In this document: positions 1 through 8,252 of the stretch, one piece after another
How positions within the stretch are numbered: the stretch's first letter is position 1
Layout: each line of letters opens with the position of its first letter
Source: an uncultured Lachnoanaerobaculum sp.
Lineage (GTDB): Bacteria > Bacillota > Clostridia > Lachnospirales > Lachnospiraceae
Assembly: GCA_937925515.1 (NCBI GenBank)
Contig: CALALP010000070.1
Location: forward strand, 5,008 to 69,007
DNA: 64,000 nt
Direction of reading: 5' to 3'
Notes under the pieces: model-generated
What the model saw: the letters and a program-made list of their open reading frames with translations, nothing else
Databases searched by the model: none
What the model was told of the DNA's origin: nothing
Translations under genes and position numbers: made by a program

Positions 1-186
1 AAATGGTACAGCCAAATAAGGGAAAGATTCTACTGAAGTTACAAATTGTTGTATAACCATATCCATAGACATAGTTGTATTTAAAAATATAAAATAATAT
101 AATGCTGATCCCATTAAAGCATAAGCTATAGGGATATTTAAAAAGAATAATATAAATAATACAATTACTGGGTATAAAGCTTCCAT
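1..186 (-). CDS. dctM: TRAP transporter large permease subunit (DctM), N-terminal part only
   Basis: The first 62 codons of a hydrophobic protein run off the window edge. The start MEALYPVIVLFILFFLNIPI, followed by further hydrophobic segments, is typical of the DctM subunit of tripartite ATP-independent periplasmic (TRAP) transporters, which forms the sodium-coupled translocation channel. The start has a good ribosome site (GGGAGG, 4 bases before ATG). It lies 13 bp downstream of the DctQ gene, in the usual P-Q-M order. Family assignment rests on position plus hydrophobicity because most of the protein is outside the window. Confidence 0.8.
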   Translation of the reverse strand, partial: MEALYPVIVLFILFFLNIPIAYALMGSALYYFIFLNTTMSMDMVIQQFVTSVESFPYLAVPF

Positions 187-199
187 GTGTCCTCCCTTA

Positions 200-670
200 T
201 TAATTAGTTTTACTTAAAAATGCTTTTTTAAAACTTTCTACTGTAAAAATTATTGAATATAATGTCATAAGTGCAAAACTTATAACTATTGCAAAGTTTA
301 TATAACCATAAGAAAGTTCCAAAGCAGCTGTTATTTTTGAAGAAGACATTACATATGTGAAACTAAATACACACATTAATCCACTTAACAAAGTTAACAA
401 TATATAAGTTAAAAATTCTACAATATTCCTAATTTTTTCAGGTAATAGAACAACAATAGCCTCAACACCAATTAAACCTTTTTCTCTGTATGCAGCAGCT
501 GTTCCTAAAAATATTGTCCAAACAAAACAACCTACTGCAACTTCTTCTGACCAAAAATATGTAAATTTTAAGAAATATCTTGTAAATACATTCATTATAA
601 CAACAACAGTTGTTACACTGATAAAAATACTTCCTATGTATAATTCAAATTTTTTAAAAAAATCTTTCAT
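200..670 (-). CDS. dctQ: TRAP transporter small permease subunit (DctQ)
   Basis: A 156-residue membrane protein with about four predicted helices (near residues 12-30, 45-62, 85-110 and 122-145), the normal length and topology of DctQ. The segment around residues 38-60 (YFWSEEVAVGCFVWTIFLGT) matches the conserved W-x-E-E...FxGxAxA-like region of the family. DctQ pairs with DctM to form the membrane part of a TRAP importer for carboxylates or sialic acid-like substrates. It sits between dctP and dctM on the same strand. The substrate cannot be told from sequence alone. Confidence 0.9.
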   Translation of the reverse strand: MKDFFKKFELYIGSIFISVTTVVVIMNVFTRYFLKFTYFWSEEVAVGCFVWTIFLGTAAAYREKGLIGVEAIVVLLPEKIRNIVEFLTYILLTLLSGLMCVFSFTYVMSSSKITAALELSYGYINFAIVISFALMTLYSIIFTVESFKKAFLSKTN

Positions 671-697
671 ACAAACCTCTCTTTAAAATCTTAAAAT

Positions 698-732
698 AGG
701 CTGTTGCGAATTTTTAAAAACTGCAACAGCCT
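698..732. other. Hairpin between dctP and dctQ
   Basis: Perfect 10-bp inverted repeat AGGCTGTTGC / GCAACAGCCT around a 15-base AT-rich loop. In the direction of transcription it follows dctP and precedes dctQ. There is only a short T stretch after it, so it may be a partial terminator or an RNA stabiliser that keeps the binding protein message more abundant than the permease message. Confidence 0.55.
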
Positions 733-772
733 CTTTTTAAGATTAGTTTTTAACAAAATATTTAATAATTAA

Positions 773-1816
773 TTATTTTCCATTTTTAATGTCTTCTCTG
801 ATTTGAGTAAGATTTTCCATAATCTTATTGTAAATACCAGGAGTCCATTTAGGGAATTTGTCATAAACTGGTGCAACTGCTTTATTAAATGCTTCAGCAT
901 CAACTTCATGGAAAGTTACTCCATTGTCTTTTAATTTTTGTGCATATTCATCTTCTAACTTTTGTGTTTCAGTTAAGTTATCTAAAGCACCTTTATCAAA
1001 TTCTTCTTGAATTATTGTTCTTTGTTCATCAGTTAAACTATCCCAACATTTTTTTGAGATACATACTGCTGAAACTCCAAGTAAGTGACGAGTTAAAGAA
1101 TATTCTTTAACATTTTCATATTGTTTTGTTCCATAAAAACTTAAAATTGAACCTTCAAGTCCATCTATAACACCTTGTTGTAATGCTGCATAAGTATCTG
1201 GATAAGGCATTGCAACTGGGTTTCCTCCCATAGCTTCAATAGTGAATGTATATAATTGGCTAGTAGGAACTCTTAATTTTAAACCTTTCATATCTTCAGG
1301 AGTCTTTATAGGTTTTTTAGCTTCAATATTTCTAAATCCAAATAACCAATCCAAAGATAATACTTTAATTCCTTTTTCAAGAGCTTGTGCATTTAAGTCT
1401 TGAACTAATGGAGTTTTTACCATTCTTAAATATTCTTCAAATGATTGATATAACATAGGTCCTGTAACTGCATTGTAATCTGGTACATAGTCTCCTAAGA
1501 AATTTACACCATCTACTAATATCCAATCTGAACCATTTGCAACTTGTTCCATACCATCTTTACCAATTGGTAAAGTTCCACTTGTAAATAATTGTAATTC
1601 TAAAGTTCCATTACTTCTTTGATTAATAGCTTCTACAACTTTTACTAATGATTTTGCTGTTTGTTCATCATCAACAAATTTTGTTGTAACTTTAATTACT
1701 CTTGCTTCTTGTTTTGCTTCTCCACCTTCTTTTGTAGCTTCTTCTTTTTTTCCACCACAAGCAACTAGTGCCAAAGTAAGAAGTGATAAGAAAATCAAAG
1801 ATAAAATCTTTTTCAT
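773..1816 (-). CDS. dctP: TRAP transporter substrate-binding lipoprotein (DctP family)
   Basis: A 347-residue protein with a lipoprotein signal peptide (basic start MKK, hydrophobic core, lipobox LALVAC with Cys20) and a low-complexity GGKKEEATKEGG linker. The rest has DctP hallmarks: KTPEDMKGLKLRVP near residues 177-190 and YPDTYAALQQGVIDG near 210-225, including the Arg of LRVP that normally binds a substrate carboxylate. It captures the ligand outside the membrane for DctQM. First gene of the operon, with its own promoter at 1897-1925. The ligand is unknown. Confidence 0.93.
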   Translation of the reverse strand: MKKILSLIFLSLLTLALVACGGKKEEATKEGGEAKQEARVIKVTTKFVDDEQTAKSLVKVVEAINQRSNGTLELQLFTSGTLPIGKDGMEQVANGSDWILVDGVNFLGDYVPDYNAVTGPMLYQSFEEYLRMVKTPLVQDLNAQALEKGIKVLSLDWLFGFRNIEAKKPIKTPEDMKGLKLRVPTSQLYTFTIEAMGGNPVAMPYPDTYAALQQGVIDGLEGSILSFYGTKQYENVKEYSLTRHLLGVSAVCISKKCWDSLTDEQRTIIQEEFDKGALDNLTETQKLEDEYAQKLKDNGVTFHEVDAEAFNKAVAPVYDKFPKWTPGIYNKIMENLTQIREDIKNGK

Positions 1817-1896
1817 AACTGCCTCCTCTATTTCCTTTAATATCTAGTTTTTTGAAATCATTTTTCCAAAACACTTGATTTCAATACATCCGACTT

Positions 1897-1925
1897 ATAT
1901 TAACATATGCTTTATATAATGTCAA
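1897..1925 (-). promoter_or_regulatory. SigA-type promoter for the dctPQM operon
   Basis: On the minus strand TTGACA, 17 bases, then TAATAT, about 80 bases upstream of dctP. It is a near-consensus vegetative promoter. It ends only 6 bp from the last gene of the neighbouring element remnant, so this marks the edge of the native host sequence on that side. Confidence 0.75.
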
Positions 1926-1930
1926 TATTT

Positions 1931-2212
1931 TTACAAAATTTTTATAGCTTCATTGATTCCCTGTATAAAAGCTATGATTGCAGCTCCTATCATCGGTATT
2001 CCGTAAGGACTCAGCAAAAACCCTAAAACCAATGCTTCTATAGCGATTGCAGTTTTACCTTGAATAAATGAGCCTATTGCTACAAATACACACATCGGCA
2101 TTAACAAATACAGTATTGCTGTCCCTATGCTAAGTAAGAATGTCAGAAAGGCAGTCAAAATACTTAACATTATGCTGATTGGAAACAATATTATTTTTAA
2201 TATCCATCTCAT
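1931..2212 (-). CDS. Small membrane protein, CD1845-like
   Basis: A 93-residue, very hydrophobic protein with two to three transmembrane segments (about residues 4-28, 30-50 and 58-88). The start MRWILKIILFPIS resembles CD1845-family proteins that accompany the replication module of Tn1549-type elements. Function is unknown. Its ATG overlaps the stop of the 23-codon ORF before it (ATGA), which suggests translational coupling. It is the last gene of the element block. Confidence 0.6.
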   Translation of the reverse strand: MRWILKIILFPISIMLSILTAFLTFLLSIGTAILYLLMPMCVFVAIGSFIQGKTAIAIEALVLGFLLSPYGIPMIGAAIIAFIQGINEAIKIL

Positions 2213-2280
2213 TTATTCTCCACCACCTTTGCTGATGAAATAACCGGCATAATGGCTTGAAATACTTTTTTACATATCAT
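2209..2280 (-). CDS. Tiny 23-residue ORF in the mobile element
   Basis: Reads MICKKVFQAIMPVISSAKVV and three more residues. It is preceded by a strong ribosome site (GAAAGGAGG, 4 bases before ATG), and its TGA overlaps the start of the next gene as ATGA. That arrangement suggests a real, perhaps leader-like, peptide. No family is recognised and coding status is uncertain. Confidence 0.4.
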   Translation of the reverse strand: MICKKVFQAIMPVISSAKVVENK

Positions 2281-2325
2281 AAAAGCCTCCTTTCCTGACA
2301 CTACAAGAGCCACCCTGTCCTGACT

Positions 2326-2478
2326 TCACCACCTTTGGACAAAATGTCCAGAAGTTATATATTTCTTCTTTTGGACTTTTTGTCCAAAAGTTTCCTGATA
2401 CAATGAAGATAAGCTCTCTATTACGATACTGATTATTTTTAAAATCAACATAATAACTTTAAACAATGCCCTTTTCAT
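2326..2478 (-). CDS. Small hydrophobic-start protein of the mobile element
   Basis: A 50-residue ORF beginning MKRALFKVIMLILKIISIVI, so one N-terminal membrane segment, then a polar basic tail. The start at 2478 was chosen over 2547 because it follows a GGAGGGGG ribosome site and overlaps the end of the repA-like gene by only 20 bp. The 3' part carries two short palindromes (GGACA AAA TGTCC, and CTTTTGGAC TTTTT GTCCAAAAG at about 2372-2394) that could fold in the message. Function unknown. Confidence 0.45.
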   Translation of the reverse strand: MKRALFKVIMLILKIISIVIESLSSLYQETFGQKVQKKKYITSGHFVQRW

Positions 2479-3592
2479 GCCATCCCCCTCCATACATATC
2501 GTGCTGTACCTCCTGCTGATAGTAATGATTAATTGTGTTAGGCGCATTGTAAAGTGCTGTTACCATATATGCCTTAATATTGGTAATCTTGGTTGTGGTG
2601 TTTTTCATACAATAAATAACATAATTCAAATGGGAACTGTTTAACTTGAGGTATTTTGCTTTTACGAGTTCATACGGATACTCGTCCCCACCAATTCTTA
2701 CTGTTTTATGCTTAACACAAACTACTTCACAGATGATCCCAAAAAGTTCATCATACAGTTCCCTGTCCTGATTCTTACTATATTGCATATAGTGATCATA
2801 TTCTATCTTCTCTTTAATGATATCTATGTATGCGTTGACATCAATCACATCAACCGTTTTCTCCATTTCATCATCAGATTGATTGACAGGATGGAATTCT
2901 TCGTCAGAAATATCTGTAGAAGTATATGAATATGTATCTCCATTTTGGGATATACCTGTATCCCACTTTGTAGGGACGATATGTTCCTTTTCGTCATAAC
3001 CTGCCTCCAAATTTGTAGATACCTGTTTCCCTTTTTGGATACCCCTTCCTCCCAAAATTTCCATAGGGCTATCTGATTTTACAGGAAGGCTCCCTCCCAT
3101 TTTGTTATCAGATACATCTGCATATGAATTGTTTGTCCCCTTCATAGCAGGTATTTTCTCTGGGAATGTCAGCTGGTAAAGTATATCCGGTTTTAGTTCC
3201 ACATACATCACATTATTGCATACAAGCCCGTCTCCATAACTAATTGTCCGAAATTCTCTCTTAATCACCTGTAGTTTTTCCAGTTTGTCCATTGCAGTCT
3301 TTACTGTTTTCTTAGATTCTCCAAACAAATCCGCATAATACTGATAGCTCTGTCTTAAAATATCCTCCGAAAATTTCTTTTTCCAACCAAGAATCTGTCC
3401 TGTTCCCTGATCCCGCACCTCTGAGGGACGATACCAGTAAACAATATCTGCCAAAATTACAATAGCAAGAAGATATGGTTTACCATTCTCCTTTGTAATT
3501 GTACTGTACCATATAGCCGGAACAATGTTTCCGGAGATATTTATAGAACCCATTGCATCAACAATTATATTACCGCTGGTTAAATATCCCAT
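2459..3592 (-). CDS. Replication initiator-like protein (RepA/DUF6017 type)
   Basis: A protein of about 377 residues. The N-terminal half has a winged-helix replication-initiator look (NGKPYLLAIVILADIVYWYR, then SYQYYADLFGESKKTVKTAM, a helix-turn-helix). The C-terminal 110 residues (YDELFGIICEVV ... LNYVIYCMKNTTTKITNIKA) match the DUF6017 region found in initiators of Tn1549-like elements. The middle is low-complexity. An upstream ATG at 3619 would overlap parB by 25 bp; I prefer 3592, just after the parB stop, though its ribosome site is weak. It likely starts replication of the element when circular. Confidence 0.65.
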   Translation of the reverse strand: MGYLTSGNIIVDAMGSINISGNIVPAIWYSTITKENGKPYLLAIVILADIVYWYRPSEVRDQGTGQILGWKKKFSEDILRQSYQYYADLFGESKKTVKTAMDKLEKLQVIKREFRTISYGDGLVCNNVMYVELKPDILYQLTFPEKIPAMKGTNNSYADVSDNKMGGSLPVKSDSPMEILGGRGIQKGKQVSTNLEAGYDEKEHIVPTKWDTGISQNGDTYSYTSTDISDEEFHPVNQSDDEMEKTVDVIDVNAYIDIIKEKIEYDHYMQYSKNQDRELYDELFGIICEVVCVKHKTVRIGGDEYPYELVKAKYLKLNSSHLNYVIYCMKNTTTKITNIKAYMVTALYNAPNTINHYYQQEVQHDMYGGGWHEKGIV

Positions 3593-3594
3593 AA

Positions 3595-4482
3595 TCAAGC
3601 ACCCACTTCCTGTTTCCATTTATCAAGAAGTGAAATGATAATATTTTCAATCTCCTCATTGGAATAACTCTCTGAAAAATATTTGCATATCTTATCAGAT
3701 TTCATTGTAAAATTTCTTTCATTTGGCTTCTCTTCTGTCAATATCAGCCTCACCATGGCAGGTGTCAGTTCTCCACTCTTTCCATACTTCTTTAATTTTC
3801 CGGATTGTGCTGTGCTGACATTGCAGAACCGTTCTTCTAAAACTGTCTCTATCCATTTCTGTGCTTCTTCTGACAAAAAAGATATATCTACGCCCTGTGA
3901 AAACCCTAATTTTTTGCTATCCACCATCTCAAGAATCCTATCAGACAGCCTTGCCAGCCAAATATAACGTTGTACCTTTTTAGCATTTTCTCCAGCAGCT
4001 TCCCCTACTTTATCAAGCGTATTCTCATCTGATTTTTTCCCCTGATGCTTCATGGCTTCATATTTCATCTTATAAGCTTTTGCCTTTTCACTTGGTAAAA
4101 TATCCTCTCTTTGGATATTTGAATCCACCATGATAATTGTAGCTTCATCATCGGAATAGTTTCTTACAATAATCGGCATTTCTGATTTTCCAGCTCTCTG
4201 TGAAGCACATTTTCTACGATGTCCGGAAATCAGCTCATATCCTCCACCAGCTCTCAGTCTTGCAATGCCCGGTACAAGTACACCATATTGAAGAATGCTT
4301 TCTGTGGTTTCCTCCATCTTTTCATCATCAGCCACATGAAAAGGATGATTTTTAAAATCATGCAATTCAGTCAATGGAACATTGATGACCTGTTCTGTAC
4401 CTGCGATCTGCATATCACTACTACCAAATAAATCATCAAAACTGTTCAGCTTTACCTTTGCGGCACTTCCATTCTTACTCAT
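3595..4482 (-). CDS. parB: ParB/Spo0J-like partition protein
   Basis: About 295 residues. The N-terminal ParB/Srx domain is seen in the segment NVPLTELHDFKNHPFHV, followed by the family box ISGHRRKCASQRAG (the GHRR CTP-binding motif). A helix-turn-helix region lies near residues 150-200. This protein loads on centromere-like sites and works with ParA to segregate the element. It overlaps the end of parA; ATG at 4482 (or GTG at 4488) sits directly behind a GGAGG inside parA. The match to element-borne ParB (about 300 residues) is good. Confidence 0.88.
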   Translation of the reverse strand: MSKNGSAAKVKLNSFDDLFGSSDMQIAGTEQVINVPLTELHDFKNHPFHVADDEKMEETTESILQYGVLVPGIARLRAGGGYELISGHRRKCASQRAGKSEMPIIVRNYSDDEATIIMVDSNIQREDILPSEKAKAYKMKYEAMKHQGKKSDENTLDKVGEAAGENAKKVQRYIWLARLSDRILEMVDSKKLGFSQGVDISFLSEEAQKWIETVLEERFCNVSTAQSGKLKKYGKSGELTPAMVRLILTEEKPNERNFTMKSDKICKYFSESYSNEEIENIIISLLDKWKQEVGA

Positions 4483-5254
4483 CACCAAGCACCTCCTCCG
4501 TCAGTGATTGGTAGGCACTTGCTACCTTACCATTCGGATCATGCTTATAAATGCTCACACCTTCAGCAGAAATCTCCGCAGCCCTTACCGACATTGGAAT
4601 ACTGTTTTCAAATATCCGCACTCTGTTTCCATAATTTTCAATCAATAAATTGCTAATGTCCTTGGCATAGTTGGTACGGTTATCAACCATTGTAAGTAAA
4701 ATCCCCTCAATCTTAAGCTTTGGATTTATCTGTCGCTTTACCTTTCCAATAGTTTTAATAAGCTGTTCCAGACCTTTTACCGGCAGATATGCTGCCTGTA
4801 CCGGAATTAAGATACTGTCAGCACAAGTAAACGCATTTATTGTAATCATACCAAGTGATGGCATACAGTCAATCAGAATGTAATCATAATTGGCTTTCTG
4901 CTGTTCTATGTAAGTTCGCAGTACCGTTTCTCTGCTCATAACATTCACAAGCGAGGTTTCCAAGCCAGAGAGCTCAATATTTCCCGGCATGAAGTCTACA
5001 CCTTCCTCATGCTTTAAAATGCCCGGCTCTGGGCTTTCTTCATCATTTATTATATTTGACATAATAGTTGCAAGCGTAATTTCCAGTCTGTCCGGCTCCT
5101 GAATACCAAGGCTTGCCGTAAGACTTCCCTGTGCATCTGCATCTATCAATAAAACTTTCTTTCCCTGCTTTGCCAGACCGATTCCAAGGTTACTTGTTGT
5201 TGTGGTTTTACCCACTCCACCCTTCTGATTTGCAATTGCTATAACTTTACACAT
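4475..5254 (-). CDS. parA: ParA/Soj partition ATPase
   Basis: A 259-residue protein with the deviant Walker A motif KGGVGKTTTTSNLG at residues 10-23, the switch region LLIDADAQGSL, and IDCMPSLGM as Walker B. Length and motifs are those of Soj/ParA. It binds DNA non-specifically in the ATP state and moves ParB-bound DNA. First gene of the parAB-repA cassette. Codon use is less AT-biased than in host genes, in line with the whole block being acquired. Confidence 0.93.
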   Translation of the reverse strand: MCKVIAIANQKGGVGKTTTTSNLGIGLAKQGKKVLLIDADAQGSLTASLGIQEPDRLEITLATIMSNIINDEESPEPGILKHEEGVDFMPGNIELSGLETSLVNVMSRETVLRTYIEQQKANYDYILIDCMPSLGMITINAFTCADSILIPVQAAYLPVKGLEQLIKTIGKVKRQINPKLKIEGILLTMVDNRTNYAKDISNLLIENYGNRVRIFENSIPMSVRAAEISAEGVSIYKHDPNGKVASAYQSLTEEVLGDE

Positions 5255-5277
5255 GATAAAATTCTCCTTATTCTCTA

Positions 5278-5454
5278 CTATTGTTTTTTCACATTGCTTT
5301 TCTTCACTTCCGCATAAGCTCTGTAATATTTGCTTGTTCCTTTATTGCTATAAAGCTCCGATATCTCTAATACTTCAATTTTGGGATGACGTTGTAAGAT
5401 TTTCTGAAACCATACAATGTCATTCTTTGTTCCCATAAATCTAACTTTTAACAT
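5278..5454 (-). CDS. Small DUF3970-like protein
   Basis: A 58-residue protein, MLKVRFMGTKNDIVWFQKIL onward, ending in a lysine-rich tail. Size and the start VRFMGTKNDIVWF resemble DUF3970 (YvzF-like) proteins, which are common next to parA in Tn1549-type elements. It has a GGAGG ribosome site 8 bases before ATG and lies 23 bp upstream of parA. Function unknown. Confidence 0.6.
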   Translation of the reverse strand: MLKVRFMGTKNDIVWFQKILQRHPKIEVLEISELYSNKGTSKYYRAYAEVKKSNVKKQ

Positions 5455-5483
5455 TAATCTGTTCCTCCAAATAAGGCATACAG

Positions 5484-5927
5484 TTACAGGTTATAAGTTG
5501 TATACTCCGGATAGCGTATCTGTATCGCCTGCCAAAAGAAAGGTGCATAGGCACAGCAGAACAAGTCCTCCACTGTATACCGCCTGCACTCGTTTACCTG
5601 TTCCTCTGTTTCTGTGTAATCATCTACACTCGGTGTGCTGTTGCAATACAGGTTAAATGCCATTCTTACCACCTTCATACTGCCACTGGTCTGCCAGCCT
5701 TCATGCAGACACTCTGTTTTTACACATCCTGTCTTAAAATCATAAATGTTATTGATATTTCTTCTTGTATCATCACTGATACCGAGGCAATAGCAAAGTG
5801 CTTTGTGGTACACATCCTGATACTGCACCTTTTTTAATTTTTCGTAGTAGAATTTTTCATGTGCTTCGCTGATAAAATTGATTGTCTGTTCCTTTTTGTT
5901 TTCTGCTCCTAACGCTGTGTTGTTCAT
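5484..5927 (-). CDS. DUF6075-like protein of the mobile element
   Basis: A 147-residue soluble protein with features of DUF6075: a start region FISEAHEKFYYEKLKKV, then YHKALCYCLGISDDTRRNIN, and SSMKV-like and FCCAYAPFFWQAI stretches near the C-terminus. The start at 5927 was chosen because AAAGGAGG stands 8 bases before it; a longer reading to 6008 crosses a hairpin and has no ribosome site. Function is not known. It is the first gene of the element block, 29 bp before the DUF3970-like gene. Confidence 0.6.
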   Translation of the reverse strand: MNNTALGAENKKEQTINFISEAHEKFYYEKLKKVQYQDVYHKALCYCLGISDDTRRNINNIYDFKTGCVKTECLHEGWQTSGSMKVVRMAFNLYCNSTPSVDDYTETEEQVNECRRYTVEDLFCCAYAPFFWQAIQIRYPEYTTYNL

Positions 5928-5955
5928 GCTCTGATCCTCCTTTAGATAAATAAAA

Positions 5956-5993
5956 AGGACTTCACTAATTGTTTTCACAACTAATAAAGTCCT
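5956..5993. other. Leader hairpin upstream of the DUF6075-like gene
   Basis: Inverted repeat AGGACTT ... AAGTCCT with further inner pairing (TAATTGT / ACAA-TAA). It lies in the 5' leader of the element operon and could be an attenuator or a protein-binding site. Just upstream (6049-6071) the motif TTAGTAAATTC is repeated directly, another possible binding site near the element operon start. Confidence 0.35.
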
Positions 5994-6174
5994 AAGTTTC
6001 ATATTCATTTCTAAATTCGTGCTAGGGATTTCTTACTAATTTATTGTTTTAGTAAATTCTTAGTAAATTCTCCTCTTAGAGTCCAAAATATACGATAAAT
6101 TCAAGGTTTTCAGGATTTGGGGAAAATATTACCATGACACACAAATAATATCTTTTTCATATAACCTTTCCAAC

Positions 6175-6312
6175 TTAATACTTTATGTTCTTCTTTCTCT
6201 CACTCTCATTTATTGTAGATACAATACTTTCTATAACTCCCTTGACTCCCTTATTTATTGTATGTTTTTCAGGCTTTATCACCTCATTCTTTTTAATATT
6301 ATCTTGATTCAT
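6175..6312 (-). CDS. Small polar ORF following the Fic gene
   Basis: A 45-residue ORF, MNQDNIKKNEVIKPEKHTIN onward, highly charged, starting 16 bp after the Fic gene with a modest AGAGGT ribosome site. No family is recognised. Its size and position would allow a Fic partner, but the Fic protein already carries its own inhibitory motif, so that idea is weak. It may be translated but not conserved. Confidence 0.35.
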   Translation of the reverse strand: MNQDNIKKNEVIKPEKHTINKGVKGVIESIVSTINESERKKNIKY

Positions 6313-6327
6313 ATTTACCTCTACTAA

Positions 6328-7056
6328 CTAATATTCAATCCTAAAGTAATCCAAGTACGCCTTGTATCTATCTTGGGCAGTCAAACAAGTATCAGTTAAA
6401 TACCCCTTTTCTCTATTCCATTCTTTTAAACCTCTATAATAGAATAACTTTAAACTTTCATCTATTATAAATGGAACAATATTGTAATTAAGACATTCTT
6501 TAAACATTACTAACCTACCCACTCTACCATTGCCGTCTTGGAATGGATGTATCCTCTCAAATTTAACATGAAAATCTAAAATATCCTCTAAGGTTTTCTT
6601 ATTTTTTGAATTGTATTCTCCGAGTAATTCTTTTATTTTTTTTGAAACTTCTTCAGGAGAAGTGGTTTCCATTCCTCCAACTTCATTTGGAAACTTCTTA
6701 TAATCCCCTGTAACAAACCATTCTTTGTTAGAATCACTTGTAGATGTTTTTAATGTCAAATGTAGTTTCTTTATAAGTTTTTCATCAAGTTCATTTTCTG
6801 CCTTATCAATAATTATATCAACACATCTGAAATGATTTGAGGTTTCAATTATATCGTCAACATTTAAAATATCATTTTCCATACCTATTGTATTAGTTTC
6901 AAAGATATATCTAGTCTGTTCATGTGTAAGGCGACTCCCCTCAATGTGATTTGAATTATAAGTCAAATCAATTTGCGTTTTATGATAAATGCCCCCAAAA
7001 TATTTCTTTTTCTCTGTTAAAATTTCAAGTAGAGGTTTAATGTTTTTTGACTTCAT
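6328..7056 (-). CDS. Fic-domain protein (AMP-transferase family), class II
   Basis: A 242-residue protein with the complete Fic motif HPFQDGNGRVGR at residues 170-181, including catalytic His170 and the phosphate-binding GNGR loop. An N-terminal SNHIEG at residues 35-40 fits the (S/T)xxxE(G/N) inhibitory helix of class II Fic proteins, whose Glu blocks ATP binding. Such proteins usually transfer AMP to a hydroxyl of a target protein. The target is unknown. It starts 21 bp after ddl on the same strand and may be co-transcribed with it. Confidence 0.9.
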   Translation of the reverse strand: MKSKNIKPLLEILTEKKKYFGGIYHKTQIDLTYNSNHIEGSRLTHEQTRYIFETNTIGMENDILNVDDIIETSNHFRCVDIIIDKAENELDEKLIKKLHLTLKTSTSDSNKEWFVTGDYKKFPNEVGGMETTSPEEVSKKIKELLGEYNSKNKKTLEDILDFHVKFERIHPFQDGNGRVGRLVMFKECLNYNIVPFIIDESLKLFYYRGLKEWNREKGYLTDTCLTAQDRYKAYLDYFRIEY

Positions 7057-7077
7057 AAAAATCTCCTTTATAGGAAA

Positions 7078-8136
7078 CTACCTCTCAAATGCTAAATTAA
7101 TAAGTTCAGAGATAAGCTCTTTTTTATTTATTCCTGCCGCCTCCCAAAGCATAGGATACATACTTATAGCTGTAAATCCCGGCATGGTATTTATTTCATT
7201 AAACACTATCTCTCCGTCCTCAGTTACAAAAAAATCAACTCTTGAAAGTCCAAAACCGTCTATTGCCTTAAATATCTTTTTTGCAATATTTGGAATTTTA
7301 TCTTGTGCATCTTTTGGCAATTTAGGGCTTACAACTGTCTTAGATTCATTACTAAAATATTTTGCATCAAAGTCATAAAACTCGGCTGAGGCTATAATCT
7401 CTCCTACTCCACTTGCTTTTACCACTCCTTTTGCACCACCTAAAACTGCACATTCCACTTCATGACCTACTATCATCTCCTCTATTAAAACTCTTTTGTC
7501 ATGAATTATTGCCTCATTTAATGCAAAAATAAGTTCATCAATAGAACTTGCCTTATTAACTCCCTTACTTGAGCCTGCATTTGACGGCTTTACAAATACA
7601 GGATATGAGAATTTATTTTCTATTTTTTCTATAACACTTTCTATATCTTCCTCTATCTCATATCTTGTAGCAAGCACATAATCTGCCTGCCTTACATTGC
7701 AAGCATCTACTATAAGTTTTGTATAAGCCTTATCCATACCTACTGAACTTGCCAAAACTCCACAACCTACATAAGGAATATTTGCAAGTTCACAAAGCCC
7801 TTGTATAGTTCCGTCCTCTCCATATAAACCATGTAATATAGGAAATACAATATCAATTTTTATCTTAACATAATCATCTTCCTCATGGAAAAGCACACAT
7901 TTTTCCATAGCATCAGGCAAAAGCACTGCTCCTGTTTTGCCCTCTCGCCAACTGCCGTCCCTTAAACTTTCTAAACTGTCTACTTTAAGCCAATGTCCAC
8001 TTTTTGTAATCCCTATAAGTACAAGTTCATAAATTTTTCTGTCTATATTTTCAATTATATTTGCTGCTGAAATGCATGAAATGTCATGCTCTGATGACTG
8101 TCCCCCAAATATTACTGCTATAATTTTTTTTGACAT
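7078..8136 (-). CDS. ddl: D-alanine--D-alanine ligase
   Basis: A 352-residue ATP-grasp ligase of normal length. Seen are the N-terminal FGGQSSEHDIS (residues 10-20), the central KPSNAGSSKGV ATP-binding stretch, and the C-terminal metal site FNEINTMPGFT. It joins two D-alanines for the peptidoglycan stem peptide in the cytoplasm. No vanX, vanH, vanT or van regulator lies nearby, so this looks like the housekeeping enzyme. The gene is preceded by a GGAG-type site and followed by the Fic gene. Confidence 0.95.
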   Translation of the reverse strand: MSKKIIAVIFGGQSSEHDISCISAANIIENIDRKIYELVLIGITKSGHWLKVDSLESLRDGSWREGKTGAVLLPDAMEKCVLFHEEDDYVKIKIDIVFPILHGLYGEDGTIQGLCELANIPYVGCGVLASSVGMDKAYTKLIVDACNVRQADYVLATRYEIEEDIESVIEKIENKFSYPVFVKPSNAGSSKGVNKASSIDELIFALNEAIIHDKRVLIEEMIVGHEVECAVLGGAKGVVKASGVGEIIASAEFYDFDAKYFSNESKTVVSPKLPKDAQDKIPNIAKKIFKAIDGFGLSRVDFFVTEDGEIVFNEINTMPGFTAISMYPMLWEAAGINKKELISELINLAFER

Positions 8137-8202
8137 TTTAACTAAAACTCCCTTTAATTTTTATTTTTAAACCTTTATAAAATAAAGAAAAGTAAGAGGA
8201 GC

Positions 8203-8236
8203 TGTTGCAAAATGTTTTATCCCAAAATTTGCAACA
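8203..8236 (-). terminator. Terminator after the GntR gene
   Basis: Inverted repeat TGTTGCAAA / TTTGCAACA with a 16-base loop lies 17 bp past the GntR stop, followed on the minus strand by a T-rich tail. The stem core resembles the hairpin at 698-732 (GTTGC/GCAAC). Confidence 0.6.
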
Positions 8237-8252
8237 CCCCCACTTAACCTAT

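Larger units (their letters stand above)
1926..6030 (-). mobile_element. Remnant of a Tn1549-like conjugative element or plasmid (replication/partition module)
   Basis: A block of six to eight minus-strand genes with visibly higher GC and different codon use from the flanks. It carries a DUF6017-type replication initiator, ParB, ParA, a DUF3970-type protein, a DUF6075-type protein and a CD1845-like membrane protein. This gene set is familiar from Tn1549/CTn-type integrative conjugative elements. No relaxase, coupling protein, VirB-type gene, integrase or resistance gene is present, and I see no clear terminal repeats, so the limits are approximate and the element is probably a decayed fragment. 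Confidence 0.65.

Noticed and set aside
889..1110. Plus-strand frame over dctP
   Set aside because: Shadow of the dctP coding strand; Leu/His-rich and without ribosome site.
7078..8136. Vancomycin-type D-Ala-D-Lac ligase, given the nearby Tn1549-like genes
   Set aside because: No vanH, vanX, vanT, vanR or vanS genes nearby, and the protein reads as an ordinary Ddl in length and motifs.
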